NCBI RefSeq assembly: GCF_000300515.1
Contig: NZ_AMSI01000002.1
Coordinates: 310,001-374,000, forward strand
Length of the DNA stretch: 64,000 nt
Reading direction: 5' to 3'
Origin: Nitratireductor indicus C115
Lineage (GTDB): Bacteria; Pseudomonadota; Alphaproteobacteria; Rhizobiales; Rhizobiaceae
Shown here: one piece after another, positions 1 through 9,026 of the stretch
Layout of the letters: every line of letters starts with the position of its first letter
Numbering within the stretch: the stretch's first letter is position 1
The notes under the pieces: model-generated
Seen by the model: the letters and a program-made list of their open reading frames with translations, nothing else
The model's database searches: none
What the model was told of the DNA's origin: nothing
Program-made: the position numbers and the translations under genes

Positions 1-35
1 CACCGCCATCGACATGGAGAGTTTGCGAAAAAGCA

Positions 36-3000
36 TCAGAAGCGAATGCCCAGTCGCGCATCGAGGCCGTTCGTGCTCGAACCCGACCCGAACTCGCCAT
101 TATAGCTTAAGCCGAGCGTCGCAGTTTCGGTCACCTTCATGTCGAGGCCGAGCTGCAGGACGACAGTGTCTCTGGCAATGGGAACGCCGGTGATCATATA
201 GGCTTCGCTCCCGGAGAAGGCGAATTGCGAGACCGGATCGACGTCGCCGAAAGCATGACGCCAGCCCAAGGTTCCACTGGCCGTCGCCTGGATTCCACCA
301 AGCATGAGATCGGACGAGGCCCGCAATCCCAGCGTGGTGAACGCGGTGTTGAGCGTTTGGCTTGCACTGGTGAGGGCCGCTGCCCCACCTTCTTCCGTGA
401 AGCCATCGGTACGCAGGTTGACATAGGCAAGGTTCGCAAACGGCTCAAAAGACGCTGTACCCCTGTCGAAACGGTAACCGAGTTCTCCATACGCCTGGAA
501 GCTCCCGGCGTCATAATCAGCGGTCAGCTGCTCATTGAAGCCCGGAAACGCGACCGAACGGCTGGTCGACAATTTGTGCCACGTATAAGAAAGCCCCGAA
601 CGGAACGACAGCGCGCCCCACTGCGAACCACCGTAAAGACCAAGATGATAGTTATCGCTGTCGCCGGAGGATGCACGCGCATCCGCATCGAATGTCGAAC
701 GGCTGTACCCCGCGAAGAGACCAGCTCTCCAGTCTCCGAGCGGCGCGTCGATACCCGTTATGAAACCACCGGTCGAGACGTCCAGATCGCCTACATTGGC
801 ACCGCCTTCCATATCGCTCCAGGAGCCGAAAGCCTGCCCCCATGCCGCAAGGCCTAGCGCGCTTGCTGTATCAAATTTAGGGCCATCCTCCCCGTAAGCA
901 AGAACCGGCAGGCTTGCTGCCCCAACATCGCCGAAAGCAGAGCGGATACGGTTGTTGGTGACGTCCCGCACATACTGGCTACCAAGAAGGAGCGCAGTCT
1001 GGGCAGAAGCGTGAACCTCACCAGAAAGCTGTTCAAACGCAACTTGAGCTTCGCCAGCGCTCAATAAAAGCAGCCTGTTGTAAAGCAATAGCGATGAGCC
1101 GCTCTGCTCCAGTGTGTTGAGCGCGACGGCAACATTGCGTTGGTTGTCCGTCCGGGCAACACGGTCAAAAAGGCCTGCTCCAGGCCCACCGGGGTCACCA
1201 GGGTCGCCGGGATCACCGGGATCACCCGGATCGCCAGGGTCACCAGGATCGCCGGGGCCACCAGGATCGCCGGGGCCACCGGCGTCCGCAACAGAGATCG
1301 TTAAATCGACCTCATTCGCTCCATGAACGAGATCGACATCGAGAAAGGCGGACTTCGAGATCGCCTCTGCGAACTCACCGGAAATGCCCTTCTCCGCGGT
1401 CAGGATCGTATATGTCTGGCCGTTTTGATAACTTGTGGCGGCATCGAGCGCCGTGACCTCCACATTGACACCATTGCCGATCGTGACCTTGCCGCCCCGA
1501 TCGAAGACATCCAGCGACGATTCATAGCCAATATCCTTGACGACGATCTTGTCGCTTGTGCCGTCGCCGAGAACATCCACCTCGAAGACCGAGTTGTCAT
1601 GAAAGGCGAGTGAGCCCATGACGGTCAATGTGCCGGCTGAGTTGTCGCCCGGCGCAATGCGCGCATTCCTTTCAAGCACGACGGAACCAACGGTTCCAGA
1701 GCCACCCAGCGTTCCGAACAATGTCGGATCACGGTCGGCATATACGTTGTTCGATTCCTCTCCCCAGACCTCGATCCGGTTCGAATAACGGGCGAACTTC
1801 TCTCCGGGCTCACCCTCGACCTCATAAATTCGGCCGACGGTGCCGTCGACGATCAACGTGCCGCCCCTGACCTCAAACGTGGTTTCGGTTTCCCGATCAG
1901 CCCGCGCATCGAGATCTGTCGTGTCCATATCGCTTTTCAGCACGAGCCGCGCGTCTGCACCGTCGACGACAACAGCCAGATCATCCCGTTTGGTTGTGTA
2001 GAATTCGGACAGATCGCCATCGATGGTGGTCTCCCCGGAGTAGCTTGCGATGAAGCCTCCGCCTGAGAGCCGATTGGCGAAAAGGTAGCCGGTATCGGTG
2101 TGATTGAAATAAATACCGGCGCCATCGAGAGTTATCGTTGCGTCCGCATTGATAGAACCGGCAGCGCTCGCCTCGCCCAGTTCCAACCAACCGTCGGCGC
2201 TTTCCTTCGCCCCGCCGATAATCAGCGACTTGCGGAGATTGAACTGGCCTCCGACTTCCAGACGCCCGTTTCCGCTGAGAGCCACGGCTCCGCTCGCATT
2301 GAGATTGCCGGAGACATCGAACACGCTGTTCCGGCCATCGACCGTTAGATAGGCAAGGAGCCCCACACCGGCTGTGTCGGCGCTCACCATGCCGCCGTTT
2401 TCCACGCGCATGCCGCCTTGCGATGAAATCGCAAGGATTGGCGTTTCCAATAAACCGCCGTCGGAAACCGTGATGTATCCCGTATTGAACGCGCCTTCGA
2501 GATCGATCCGCTCGCCGGCATGCAGCACCGAGCCTGCGCCGGCGATGGTCGTGTTCTCGCCGAGCTTCAGGGTCTGGGTTTCCACTTTGCCGCCATTCTC
2601 GATGGCAAAACCATTTCGGTTGATCATGGCGCCGCTATTGAGCCACTTCGATCCAGAGCCGCTGACCAGGATCGAGCTCCCCTGCCCGCCGAGCGAAACA
2701 TAGTTCGTGGAGATAAGCCCCCCATCCCGGATCGCAATGGGGTCGACGATCGCCGTGCTGCTGCTCAAGCCTCGGAGTTCATCAGCCTCCAGCACGGAGC
2801 CCTGGCCCGAAACGACGATATGGGCTTCGCCGCCCGACCCGACCGCATTGCTGATGCGAACCGTATCGGCGAAGACCTTACCGCCGTTTTCGATGATCAG
2901 GGTACCATTGCCATAGCCGGTGCCGGTCGCACCGATGCCGAGAACGCCCGCATAGGCTATGGGGGCATCTCCTGTCAGACGCCATTCAGCACCAGCGCCG

Positions 3001-3362
3001 GAAACCCTTACCGTACCTGTATTGGGTGCACTGCTAGAGCCGCCATAGCCGATAAATCCTGCTCCGCTATAGACTTTCGAACCAATGATCGACAATTCGG
3101 CGGGCACTCCGTTTACCCTGCCGACATACAATTCACCATTGATGGCATGTTGCTCCGCCCAGGTGGCCGCCCCCTGAGCAAGTGTGCAATCGGTGATGGC
3201 CGGATTGCTGCCGAGGCGGGTATCGCAGACGACCTGCGCATGCGCTTCACCGAATCCGACCGGCGCAACGCCCGAGAACAGAACGCTCAATCCGGCGTAT
3301 CCCAGAGCCGTGGAATTCCGGAGCCATTTCTTCAGCTCGAAAAATTTCCTGTTAGAAATCAA
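36..3362 (-). CDS. Type V autotransporter, outer membrane beta-barrel
   Basis: Protein of 1108 residues with a long N-terminal signal peptide (about residues 1-43, ending in AHA-Q). The passenger has repeated GTLIIENGGKV / GMRVENGGMV-type motifs, as in beta-helical autotransporter passengers. A Gly-Asp-Pro collagen-like stretch at about residues 692-727 separates it from the C-terminal barrel (about 850-1108), which ends in an aromatic residue (RF), as outer membrane barrels do. The family exports its passenger through its own barrel to the cell surface, often for adhesion. The reading frame starts with TTG at 3362, with GGAG eight bases upstream. It is host DNA just beyond the left prophage end. 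Ligand unknown. Confidence 0.9.
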   Translation of the reverse strand: MISNRKFFELKKWLRNSTALGYAGLSVLFSGVAPVGFGEAHAQVVCDTRLGSNPAITDCTLAQGAATWAEQHAINGELYVGRVNGVPAELSIIGSKVYSGAGFIGYGGSSSAPNTGTVRVSGAGAEWRLTGDAPIAYAGVLGIGATGTGYGNGTLIIENGGKVFADTVRISNAVGSGGEAHIVVSGQGSVLEADELRGLSSSTAIVDPIAIRDGGLISTNYVSLGGQGSSILVSGSGSKWLNSGAMINRNGFAIENGGKVETQTLKLGENTTIAGAGSVLHAGERIDLEGAFNTGYITVSDGGLLETPILAISSQGGMRVENGGMVSADTAGVGLLAYLTVDGRNSVFDVSGNLNASGAVALSGNGRLEVGGQFNLRKSLIIGGAKESADGWLELGEASAAGSINADATITLDGAGIYFNHTDTGYLFANRLSGGGFIASYSGETTIDGDLSEFYTTKRDDLAVVVDGADARLVLKSDMDTTDLDARADRETETTFEVRGGTLIVDGTVGRIYEVEGEPGEKFARYSNRIEVWGEESNNVYADRDPTLFGTLGGSGTVGSVVLERNARIAPGDNSAGTLTVMGSLAFHDNSVFEVDVLGDGTSDKIVVKDIGYESSLDVFDRGGKVTIGNGVNVEVTALDAATSYQNGQTYTILTAEKGISGEFAEAISKSAFLDVDLVHGANEVDLTISVADAGGPGDPGGPGDPGDPGDPGDPGDPGDPGDPGGPGAGLFDRVARTDNQRNVAVALNTLEQSGSSLLLYNRLLLLSAGEAQVAFEQLSGEVHASAQTALLLGSQYVRDVTNNRIRSAFGDVGAASLPVLAYGEDGPKFDTASALGLAAWGQAFGSWSDMEGGANVGDLDVSTGGFITGIDAPLGDWRAGLFAGYSRSTFDADARASSGDSDNYHLGLYGGSQWGALSFRSGLSYTWHKLSTSRSVAFPGFNEQLTADYDAGSFQAYGELGYRFDRGTASFEPFANLAYVNLRTDGFTEEGGAAALTSASQTLNTAFTTLGLRASSDLMLGGIQATASGTLGWRHAFGDVDPVSQFAFSGSEAYMITGVPIARDTVVLQLGLDMKVTETATLGLSYNGEFGSGSSTNGLDARLGIRF

Positions 3363-4056
3363 TGATGATCTCCCAAATCACATACCAAATGCTGTCAAAG
3401 CGCTATCGAGCGTCGAGCCGTACACACGACTGCTCCAGAGCATGTCATTCAGCATGCAATTGGGAGTTTGGCCATTAGAACAGATGCACTATCGGCTGCG
3501 TTTCGACGGAGATCTGGGCGCCGGTGAAAGCACAAGTTTGATTTCACGCTGAAACATTTTTGCTCACGGGAAGTAATCCCCAATACGAAATTCTCTAAAC
3601 GCATTAAAATATTGGGCTTATGGCGGCTTCCGAACCAAAACGGGCCGTCGAGAGCGCGAAACATCGTCACAGATCGGAAGGTATAAAAACGGAGCCTACG
3701 GCAGAGAAATATAAAGCGACCTGGCTTATCTGTCGAACTGGAACCGCAATGGCCCTTCGGTCGTCACTGCGGTGCAGAAAGTTCCTATCGTTCCAAAATG
3801 GTGCGGACGGCGCGCACCCGCACCAAACCCCTTTTATTGTAACTAAATGATTTTTTGTGGTGAATTCCGGGAAAAGTCACTCTTTTTGTACCACAAATTG
3901 TATCGCAAAATGCGGAATTATATCGAACCTCATCGTTTGCTTATCCCATCGCCTCATTGCTCCAAATTTTTCACGTGGACGTGGGGCGACGAGAACGGCC
4001 ATCGCTCCAGTCTGAACGAGAGCAGACGAACTCATTTCGGCTATGACGCATGCAAT
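3363..4056. other. Intergenic region holding the left prophage junction
   Basis: No convincing gene is seen between the autotransporter start and the SNase gene. The first part is host DNA and should contain the autotransporter promoter. The 18-bp att core lies at 3795..3812, and what follows is phage DNA, distinctly AT-rich around 3840-3970. Short reading frames here lack ribosome binding sites and protein-like composition. Confidence 0.6.
3795..3812. other. Left attachment site core
   Basis: The 18 bases AAAATGGTGCGGACGGCG match 51716..51733 exactly; they are the complement of the tRNA-Leu 3' end (CGCCGTCCGCACCA) plus following T residues. This is the displaced original 3' end of the tRNA gene, so host DNA lies to its left and phage DNA to its right. 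Confidence 0.88.
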
Positions 4057-4551
4057 TCAACACCAATTTTCCTTAAACCCGCGCCATTCATGCGCCAGGC
4101 CCTTTCTTATCAAACCTTGGCCGACGTCCCGCCCCTCAACTCGGATGGTCGCCAAGGTGCGCCCATAGCGATCCTGTCCGTTGCGCTCAATAGTAAACCG
4201 GTGTCCATTTAGTGCGCGTCGCAATTCGTCTCGCGCCTGAACCGCCAAACGTCGTTCTCGATCGCAGGATCCATTCATCTCAGGGGCATTAAAGCCTTCA
4301 AGCCTGAACTTCTCTCGGTTTATCCAAATCGTATCGCCATCAACGACGCAATTAACGCGCTGACCGCTGCCACAGATTGGCATAGCAATAACCCGGCCAG
4401 CCGCCACGGGCTTGGGCTCCACGGCCTCTGGCTTCGGGCGCGGATTGGAGGGTTGTACTGTATGGGAAGCATCTGGTGCTATCTTCCAGCCCACAAAACC
4501 CGCTACGACGAGCGCGGTGCCAAACCATATTGTAGATAATACTGGATGCAT
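4057..4551 (-). CDS. Thermonuclease (SNase)-like protein, membrane-anchored or secreted
   Basis: 164 residues. An N-terminal hydrophobic segment (about 5-25) would anchor or export the protein. It is followed by a proline-rich linker and a staphylococcal-nuclease-like fold with VVDGDTIWI, KFRLEGFNAPE and DRYGRTLATI, which match the metal-binding Asp and catalytic Arg/Glu blocks of the family. The family cleaves DNA and RNA outside the cytoplasm. A GAGGG ribosome site precedes the ATG. It is the first gene inside the left end of the prophage and reads outward, a common position for lysogenic cargo. A role in competitor DNA degradation is only a guess. Confidence 0.82.
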   Translation of the reverse strand: MHPVLSTIWFGTALVVAGFVGWKIAPDASHTVQPSNPRPKPEAVEPKPVAAGRVIAMPICGSGQRVNCVVDGDTIWINREKFRLEGFNAPEMNGSCDRERRLAVQARDELRRALNGHRFTIERNGQDRYGRTLATIRVEGRDVGQGLIRKGLAHEWRGFKENWC

Positions 4552-4728
4552 CAGTATCCCTCCCTTTATCTCGATGATCCTGCAAATCGGTTACGATAAA
4601 GGAAAAGGCCAAACCCCTTTGGTTAGGCAAGCAATTAGGATCAATTACTGCCATGTCCGCCGCAAGCACTTCAGGTATGGTTATTGTTTATATCGAAAAA
4701 TTGAAGACGTTCAGCTGGCCGGACCACC

Positions 4729-5007
4729 TCATCGGGTCGGGCTAGGAATATGCATCTGTATCGAAATCGGCCCGCGCACACCCCCGCCCTTCGCTCCGCA
4801 TTTTGAACAGCGGAGATAAGGCACGATGGTGTGATGGAGCAGAACGAAGTCGCGACCGAAGCGCTTGGCGAGGGCTTCCAGGTCCAGCCTGGCATGATGC
4901 CCGCATGTCCCACCCTTGACCTGTTGGTGACAGTGGATGCTGACGGTGTAACCGTCATCGATCATGTTTGCGAGGATGTTGAGGTTGTAGCTGACGTGTT
5001 TCACCAT
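4729..5007 (-). CDS. Small zinc-ribbon protein, paralogue of 5343..5609
   Basis: 92 residues, function unknown. It has two cysteine-containing blocks (CHQQVKGGTC and LRCSKCGAKGG) separated by DLEALAKRFGRDF. The small protein at 5343..5609 shares the plan: CVRC, then LDRNALERRFGKD, then MRCRHCKNK. The two probably arose by duplication and now flank a short divergent region. Cys pairs suggest a zinc ribbon for nucleic-acid or protein contact. The ATG used has no clear ribosome site; an internal ATG at about codon 16 is an alternative. Confidence 0.6.
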   Translation of the reverse strand: MVKHVSYNLNILANMIDDGYTVSIHCHQQVKGGTCGHHARLDLEALAKRFGRDFVLLHHTIVPYLRCSKCGAKGGGVRGPISIQMHIPSPTR

Positions 5008-5078
5008 GAGAACAAAAATGGAACAAACACTAGACTCGTCAAGCCGGCTTGGTGTAGGAATTGTTTCTCAGTTCAGAC

Positions 5079-5300
5079 ATGGAAAGCATGGAGAGAGCCG
5101 TGCAGAAACCCGATACGACGCGCGTCCGGGAACCCGATCCCTATGACGTTGCGGCATCCGAGATCATTGAGGCTTGCGGGGGCGACCCGCACAATGCGGT
5201 AGTCGCGCTTCTGGGCGAACGCGATTACCTGGTCGGCCGCATAGAGGCCCTGGAAGCTTCGGTGAGCTGGGGTTTCGTGCGCGCAGGGGAAGCGCGCTGA
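5079..5300 (+). CDS. Small hypothetical protein
   Basis: 73 residues from the ATG at 5079. Acidic helical protein with the central segment DPYDVAASEIIEACGGDP followed by a probable amphipathic helix. No recognised family. It starts a rightward run with the zinc-ribbon and SRAP genes. A TTG at 5061 preceded by AGGA could extend it by six residues. Confidence 0.55.
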   Translation: MESMERAVQKPDTTRVREPDPYDVAASEIIEACGGDPHNAVVALLGERDYLVGRIEALEASVSWGFVRAGEAR

Positions 5301-5342
5301 TGATCAGGAAAACGGTGCGGCGTTCGATTTCTGGAGCCGCAA

Positions 5343-5609
5343 ATGCGACAGTTCAAACCTCGACACCTTTCGGAAGTCGTTCCCTTCACCCCTGACGGCA
5401 ACATCACCTTCAGGGACATTCCGGTCTATTATGTGCTGGGCGGCTTTTGTGTCCGTTGCAAGCACATCGCAGAGCTTGACCGGAATGCCCTGGAACGCCG
5501 CTTCGGAAAGGACGCGCCGGCGCATCGTCTTTCAAAGCGCATGCGCTGCCGGCATTGCAAAAACAAGGCCGGCAATACAATCTTGGTCATCAATCAGTGG
5601 CCAAGGTGA
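5343..5609 (+). CDS. Small zinc-ribbon protein
   Basis: 88 residues with CVRC near residue 39 and CRHC near residue 72, separated by the helix DRNALERRFGKDAP. It is a clear relative of the divergently placed 4729..5007 product. The spacing of the Cys pairs fits a zinc ribbon. Function unknown. It lies ten bases before the SRAP gene and is probably co-transcribed with it. Confidence 0.62.
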   Translation: MRQFKPRHLSEVVPFTPDGNITFRDIPVYYVLGGFCVRCKHIAELDRNALERRFGKDAPAHRLSKRMRCRHCKNKAGNTILVINQWPR

Positions 5610-5618
5610 GCGTGCCCC

Positions 5619-6272
5619 ATGTGCAATCTCTACAACATGACCACCACGCGCGAGGCGATCCGCCAGTTCGTGCAAACGACCCGCGAATACCAGTTCAACG
5701 AGCCATCCCTGCAGGTCTACCCCAACCGCTATGCGCCGATCGTGCGCGTGGGAGAGGATGGCGAGCGTGAGCTCGTGCGCGCCCGCTGGGGCATGCCGAC
5801 GCCGCCGATGTTCGTCAAGGGAGCGCACGACAGCGGCGTGACCAACATTCGCAATGTCAGCTCCGCCCACTGGCGCCGCTGGCTCGGCCCGGAATATCGA
5901 TGCCTCGTGCCGGCAACCAGCTTTGCCGAGCCCGACCCATCGAACAAGCCGGAAGGCGGTCGCACGCCGGACGCATGGTTCGCCTTGAACGAGAACCGGC
6001 CGCTCTTTGCCTTCGCCGGCCTATGGACGAAATGGCACGGCAAGCGCATGGCGCGCGAGGAACCCGCCGACCACGAGATTTATGCGTTTCTCACCACGGA
6101 ACCGAATGGCATCGTCGCGCCGATCCACAAGAAGGCCATGCCGGTGATCCTGACCACGGCCGAGGAACTGGACACCTGGTTGCGCGCACCATGGAACGAA
6201 GCAAAGACCCTGCAACGCCCCCTGCCCGACGATCAGCTGACCATCGTAGATAAGCCGGATATCCCAGAATGA
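5619..6272 (+). CDS. SRAP (YedK/HMCES) family protein
   Basis: 217 residues starting Met-Cys, as the family requires: Cys2, exposed after methionine removal, forms a thiazolidine crosslink with abasic sites in single-stranded DNA. Other family blocks are seen: [15 protein letters not shown] (Asn), the FAEPD segment in place of the usual FYEW, and [12 protein letters not shown] (His). The family shields abasic sites during replication and can remove its own initiator Met. SRAP genes are frequent in temperate phages, where they may protect modified or damaged phage DNA. It overlaps the next gene by four bases (ATGA). Confidence 0.9.
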   Translation: MCNLYNMTTTREAIRQFVQTTREYQFNEPSLQVYPNRYAPIVRVGEDGERELVRARWGMPTPPMFVKGAHDSGVTNIRNVSSAHWRRWLGPEYRCLVPATSFAEPDPSNKPEGGRTPDAWFALNENRPLFAFAGLWTKWHGKRMAREEPADHEIYAFLTTEPNGIVAPIHKKAMPVILTTAEELDTWLRAPWNEAKTLQRPLPDDQLTIVDKPDIPE

Positions 6273-6481
6273 TTGTTCCCCCAAGACGGGCAGAAGGCGA
6301 TCCGGAACGGACGCGCGAATGCCAACAGGCCCTGCAAGCCGAATTCCGCGCCCTTGCACAACGCGCGCACGGTGCCGGGTGGAGCGAGACCGAAATCGAG
6401 CAGGCACTGTTTCGTCTGGCTGTCGAACACATTCGTGAACACCAGAATGCTGAGCCTGCCTCCGAGCAGCGAAAGCACTAA
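6269..6481 (+). CDS. Small hypothetical protein coupled to SRAP
   Basis: 70 residues, start overlapping the SRAP stop codon (ATGA), which implies translational coupling. Helical and charged, with a C-terminal segment [19 protein letters not shown]. No family recognised. Confidence 0.65.
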   Translation: MIVPPRRAEGDPERTRECQQALQAEFRALAQRAHGAGWSETEIEQALFRLAVEHIREHQNAEPASEQRKH

Positions 6482-6540
6482 CGTGGCTTCTGAGGCACAA
6501 GAAAAGCGCTGACACGCTTTCTCATTTCCATCTTTTCACA

Positions 6541-7134
6541 GTGAGCCGAATAATTATGATGACGCTCAAGGGACACATCATTCGATCAGCGAGCGCTTAC
6601 CGTTTTGCACTCGCCACGGTCGGCACATTCAATCGCACGGCTGTGCGACATCGGAGGATGGATGTGGGACGAGAATGCACGCCAGGAAATTCAAGTAATG
6701 CAGCGACGCAGCAACAACACGACGTCGGACAGCCACTCAACGGCATTGTTGAAGACGTTTGCCGTTCGCTTTCGCGCCTCCTGAAAGAAAAATCGAACAA
6801 GAGCCTGTTTTTCACCCTGGGCGTCGAGGGCAGCGTCATCACAGTAACCGCGAACTTGCGCGGTGTCGGACGGAAGGGTGCATATCTACGACGCGTCGTC
6901 AGATACTCCAGCAACCGACCAGTGGCTCAAATAGCGCTTCTGCCGCCGCAGCGGTACATCGTCTCCATATTCCGCGAGCACGCAGAATACACAGGCTTTG
7001 AGACAGTTTCAGACAGCGACAGCGAAGGCATCGCGCTACAAGCCAGCTTGAGACTGATCGAAGAATTCGTAGCAAATCGAAACATGCACACAAGCAGCGC
7101 AAAAACTGCAAACACTCTGAAATTCACGGCCTAG
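6541..7134 (+). CDS. Hypothetical phage accessory protein
   Basis: Up to 197 residues from GTG at 6541. ATG codons at 6556 and 6658 are also possible, and the conserved-looking part begins after residue 60. The middle (LFFTLGVEGSVITVTANL, VAQIALLPPQRYIVSIF) looks like a small beta-rich domain followed by a C-terminal helix. Codon use is less GC-rich than the structural genes. Function unknown. Confidence 0.5.
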   Translation: MSRIIMMTLKGHIIRSASAYRFALATVGTFNRTAVRHRRMDVGRECTPGNSSNAATQQQHDVGQPLNGIVEDVCRSLSRLLKEKSNKSLFFTLGVEGSVITVTANLRGVGRKGAYLRRVVRYSSNRPVAQIALLPPQRYIVSIFREHAEYTGFETVSDSDSEGIALQASLRLIEEFVANRNMHTSSAKTANTLKFTA

Positions 7135-7170
7135 CGGCGAGCCAGACACGGGGGCGATGGAAGAGGAACA

Positions 7171-7455
7171 ATGACTGACAAGCTTGCCAAGCAGCTTCTC
7201 GAAGCAGCAGCCGATTTCGAACATTTTGCACCGGAAGAAGTTAAAGCTTATCTCAGACGTGCAGCGATCAGGATCAGCAACGCCCAAAGGCCGCGCAACA
7301 ACATCATATTGCTGTCCGAGGTGACCGAGGTGATGAGCGACTACGCAGAGCAACAGAATCTCACCATCGATGAAGCTGTCAATGCGGCGTTGCTCGACTG
7401 GGCTTCCGCACGTGGAATGATCGAAATTCAGGATTTGGGAGACGAAGAAGAATAG
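7171..7455 (+). CDS. Small hypothetical protein
   Basis: 94 residues, preceded by GAGGAACA before the ATG. Entirely helical in appearance; the part from about residue 43 (NNIILLSEVTEVMSDYAEQQ) resembles a short alpha-helical DNA-binding or regulatory protein, but no family is assigned. Confidence 0.6.
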   Translation: MTDKLAKQLLEAAADFEHFAPEEVKAYLRRAAIRISNAQRPRNNIILLSEVTEVMSDYAEQQNLTIDEAVNAALLDWASARGMIEIQDLGDEEE

Positions 7456-7468
7456 GCAGGAGGGTTTG

Positions 7469-7525
7469 ATGGGTTTCAAGCCGCCCGCCGGAAACGCAAA
7501 GAGATGGATGGGCTGCTTCTCTTGA
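7469..7525 (+). CDS. Possible 18-residue leader peptide
   Basis: ATG at 7469 with a strong AGGAGGG site four bases upstream reads 18 codons and stops inside the start of the next small gene (7504). The strong site and 22-base overlap suggest a coupling peptide for the membrane protein that follows. Supported only by this arrangement. Confidence 0.3.
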   Translation: MGFKPPAGNAKRWMGCFS

Positions 7526-7677
7526 TTGGACTGGTGATATCCATTGCAGGCGCAGTTATTCTCCTCTCAATTTCCAGACTAATCGCAGAGGGTCTTAAAC
7601 TAGGCCTGCAAACGCAAATTGCCCCGGCTGCCACAAGGACTATTGGGGGAACCAAGGAAAGACGGTTATTGTTCTAA
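7504..7677 (+). CDS. 57-residue single-pass membrane protein
   Basis: Starts MDGLLLLIGLVISIAGAVIL, a clear transmembrane helix at residues 3-24, followed by a short basic tail. Its own ribosome site is weak; translation may depend on the overlapping peptide at 7469. Function unknown. Confidence 0.45.
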   Translation: MDGLLLLIGLVISIAGAVILLSISRLIAEGLKLGLQTQIAPAATRTIGGTKERRLLF

Positions 7678-7774
7678 GGCTTGATCTTGCGCAGATTGGA
7701 TATCACCTCGTACGCAAATGAAGACGAATGTCTCCAAGGCAACGAGCGCCCCATAGGAACCGGACTCTTGCCGA

Positions 7775-8248
7775 TCACGCGATAGGGTGAGGCATTCCAA
7801 AAGCGAAATCGCTCCCCAAATAGTCGCACACCGTATACACCACAATCTCATACGTTATCCGATTGGACTTAGGCCGGGCGGAATGTCGGCGCGCACGGTC
7901 CAGCGAAGGGATATATGAGAACTTCTGGATCATATGTGACACGACCGGGCTATCGAAACTACTTGTAGCCAACTCGGATATAAACATCTCACGGAGATCC
8001 TTGAGGATCAGGAGTTCCTGCATCATCTCTTCACTGACGAGGCCAGTCAGATGCGCAATACGAATCTTGGCTTCAAACGACGAAAGCGGAGCACCGTCAC
8101 GAAAAAACCAGCTAGCGTGACGGCGCGAATTCACCAGGTGGCGGCGCAGGGCTTTCTCAAGCCAGACTTCAACATTCGTTGCACCGATAATGGCGCAACC
8201 GCGATCCGTGCTGTCCTCCAGTTCGGTCCTGGAAAATTTTGAAACCAT
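7775..8248 (-). CDS. MltR-like (mannitol operon repressor family) protein
   Basis: 157 residues. The core VEVWLEKALRRHLV, then APLSSFEAKIRIAHLTGLVS, then LLILKDLREMFISEL follows the pattern of MltR-type helical proteins (gap, glycine/serine turn, ARI.LA..LGLI, then LRIRN.fAH). MltR of E. coli binds HPr and represses the mannitol operon; related proteins of unknown role are scattered in mobile DNA. No mannitol genes are near, so the function here is unknown. Confidence 0.6.
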   Translation of the reverse strand: MVSKFSRTELEDSTDRGCAIIGATNVEVWLEKALRRHLVNSRRHASWFFRDGAPLSSFEAKIRIAHLTGLVSEEMMQELLILKDLREMFISELATSSFDSPVVSHMIQKFSYIPSLDRARRHSARPKSNRITYEIVVYTVCDYLGSDFAFGMPHPIA

Positions 8249-8314
8249 GAATTCTCCCCCAACCTGATCCCGTGATCAGACATAAACCCCGCATCTAAGA
8301 GCCAACATGTGGCG

Positions 8315-8596
8315 TCATTCGCCCTCATCGGTCTTACGCTTATCTTCGAGCGCAAACAGCATTGCCTTCTCTCGCCCACAAGCGTGCTTCCTCATGTAAA
8401 ACAATATCAAGGTTTGCTGCTGAGCATGCGACAGCATTGAGAAGTCTGAACGGAATCTTGAAATCAAGTCTTCAGATACCGTCGCATCAGGGATCCAGCG
8501 ATAACGGAACGGAACTGCCAAAACGAGCACGGCTGCTGCGATTGCGAGCGCAATCACGATAGCGTTTTCCCGCAGATATTCAAACGTCTGCCCCAC
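8315..8596 (-). CDS. Small membrane protein
   Basis: 93 residues with one transmembrane helix at about 11-29 (AIVIALAIAAAVLVLAVPF) and a charged C-terminal domain (ISRFRSDFSMLSHAQQQTL, then CGREKAML). Same orientation as the lysis genes and about 90 bases downstream of them, so it may be the last gene of the late operon. Unknown function. Confidence 0.55.
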   Translation of the reverse strand: MGQTFEYLRENAIVIALAIAAAVLVLAVPFRYRWIPDATVSEDLISRFRSDFSMLSHAQQQTLILFYMRKHACGREKAMLFALEDKRKTDEGE

Positions 8597-8684
8597 CGCA
8601 CGATCCCCAATTCCCGTATTCGGCTAATTATAACATCGTTTGAACGCACACAATCCAATGGCGCCTTTGAAACAGTGAAGCACC

Positions 8685-9026
8685 TCAAGGTGGCGGTCTT
8701 CCTGTCAGCCACGTGTACCCGGCAACGATCCAGCTCGCGAGCGTTACCACCCCGATGCCGATCCGAATGAGCCATCGCCCGAGTGTTCCGGCGCCGGCCG
8801 CCTGAGTGCGCAACTGCGCCATATCATCGGTAACCGGCTTCATGTCGTTGACCGTCTTCTTGGTCGCCTCGACCTCACCTTCAACATGAGAAAGCCGCTC
8901 GCTCACCTCGTCGAGGCGGCGGTGCACGACGGCGCGGCTGTCATCGGCACGTTTCAGCCGATCGTCGATTCCCTTAAGCTCACCGAGAATTTGACCAAGG
9001 GTTCGCTCCACGCTTGCTTCGCTCAC
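8685..9026 (-). CDS. DUF1515-like phage membrane protein
   Basis: 113 residues from a GTG start at 9026 that overlaps the o-spanin stop (GTGA). An N-terminal coiled coil (LGQILGELKGIDDRLKRADD and following heptads to about residue 75) is followed by a C-terminal transmembrane helix (WLIRIGIGVVTLASWIVAGY). This architecture matches small rhizobial phage proteins annotated DUF1515. The position at the end of the lysis cassette suggests a role in membrane disruption or regulation of lysis. Confidence 0.7.
   Translation of the reverse strand: MSEASVERTLGQILGELKGIDDRLKRADDSRAVVHRRLDEVSERLSHVEGEVEATKKTVNDMKPVTDDMAQLRTQAAGAGTLGRWLIRIGIGVVTLASWIVAGYTWLTGRPPP

Noticed and set aside
1183-1290. Tandem repeats as a CRISPR array
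   Set aside because: The repeats are 9-bp coding units for Gly-Asp-Pro without spacers. No array of 25-40 bp repeats with unique spacers was seen anywhere in the window.
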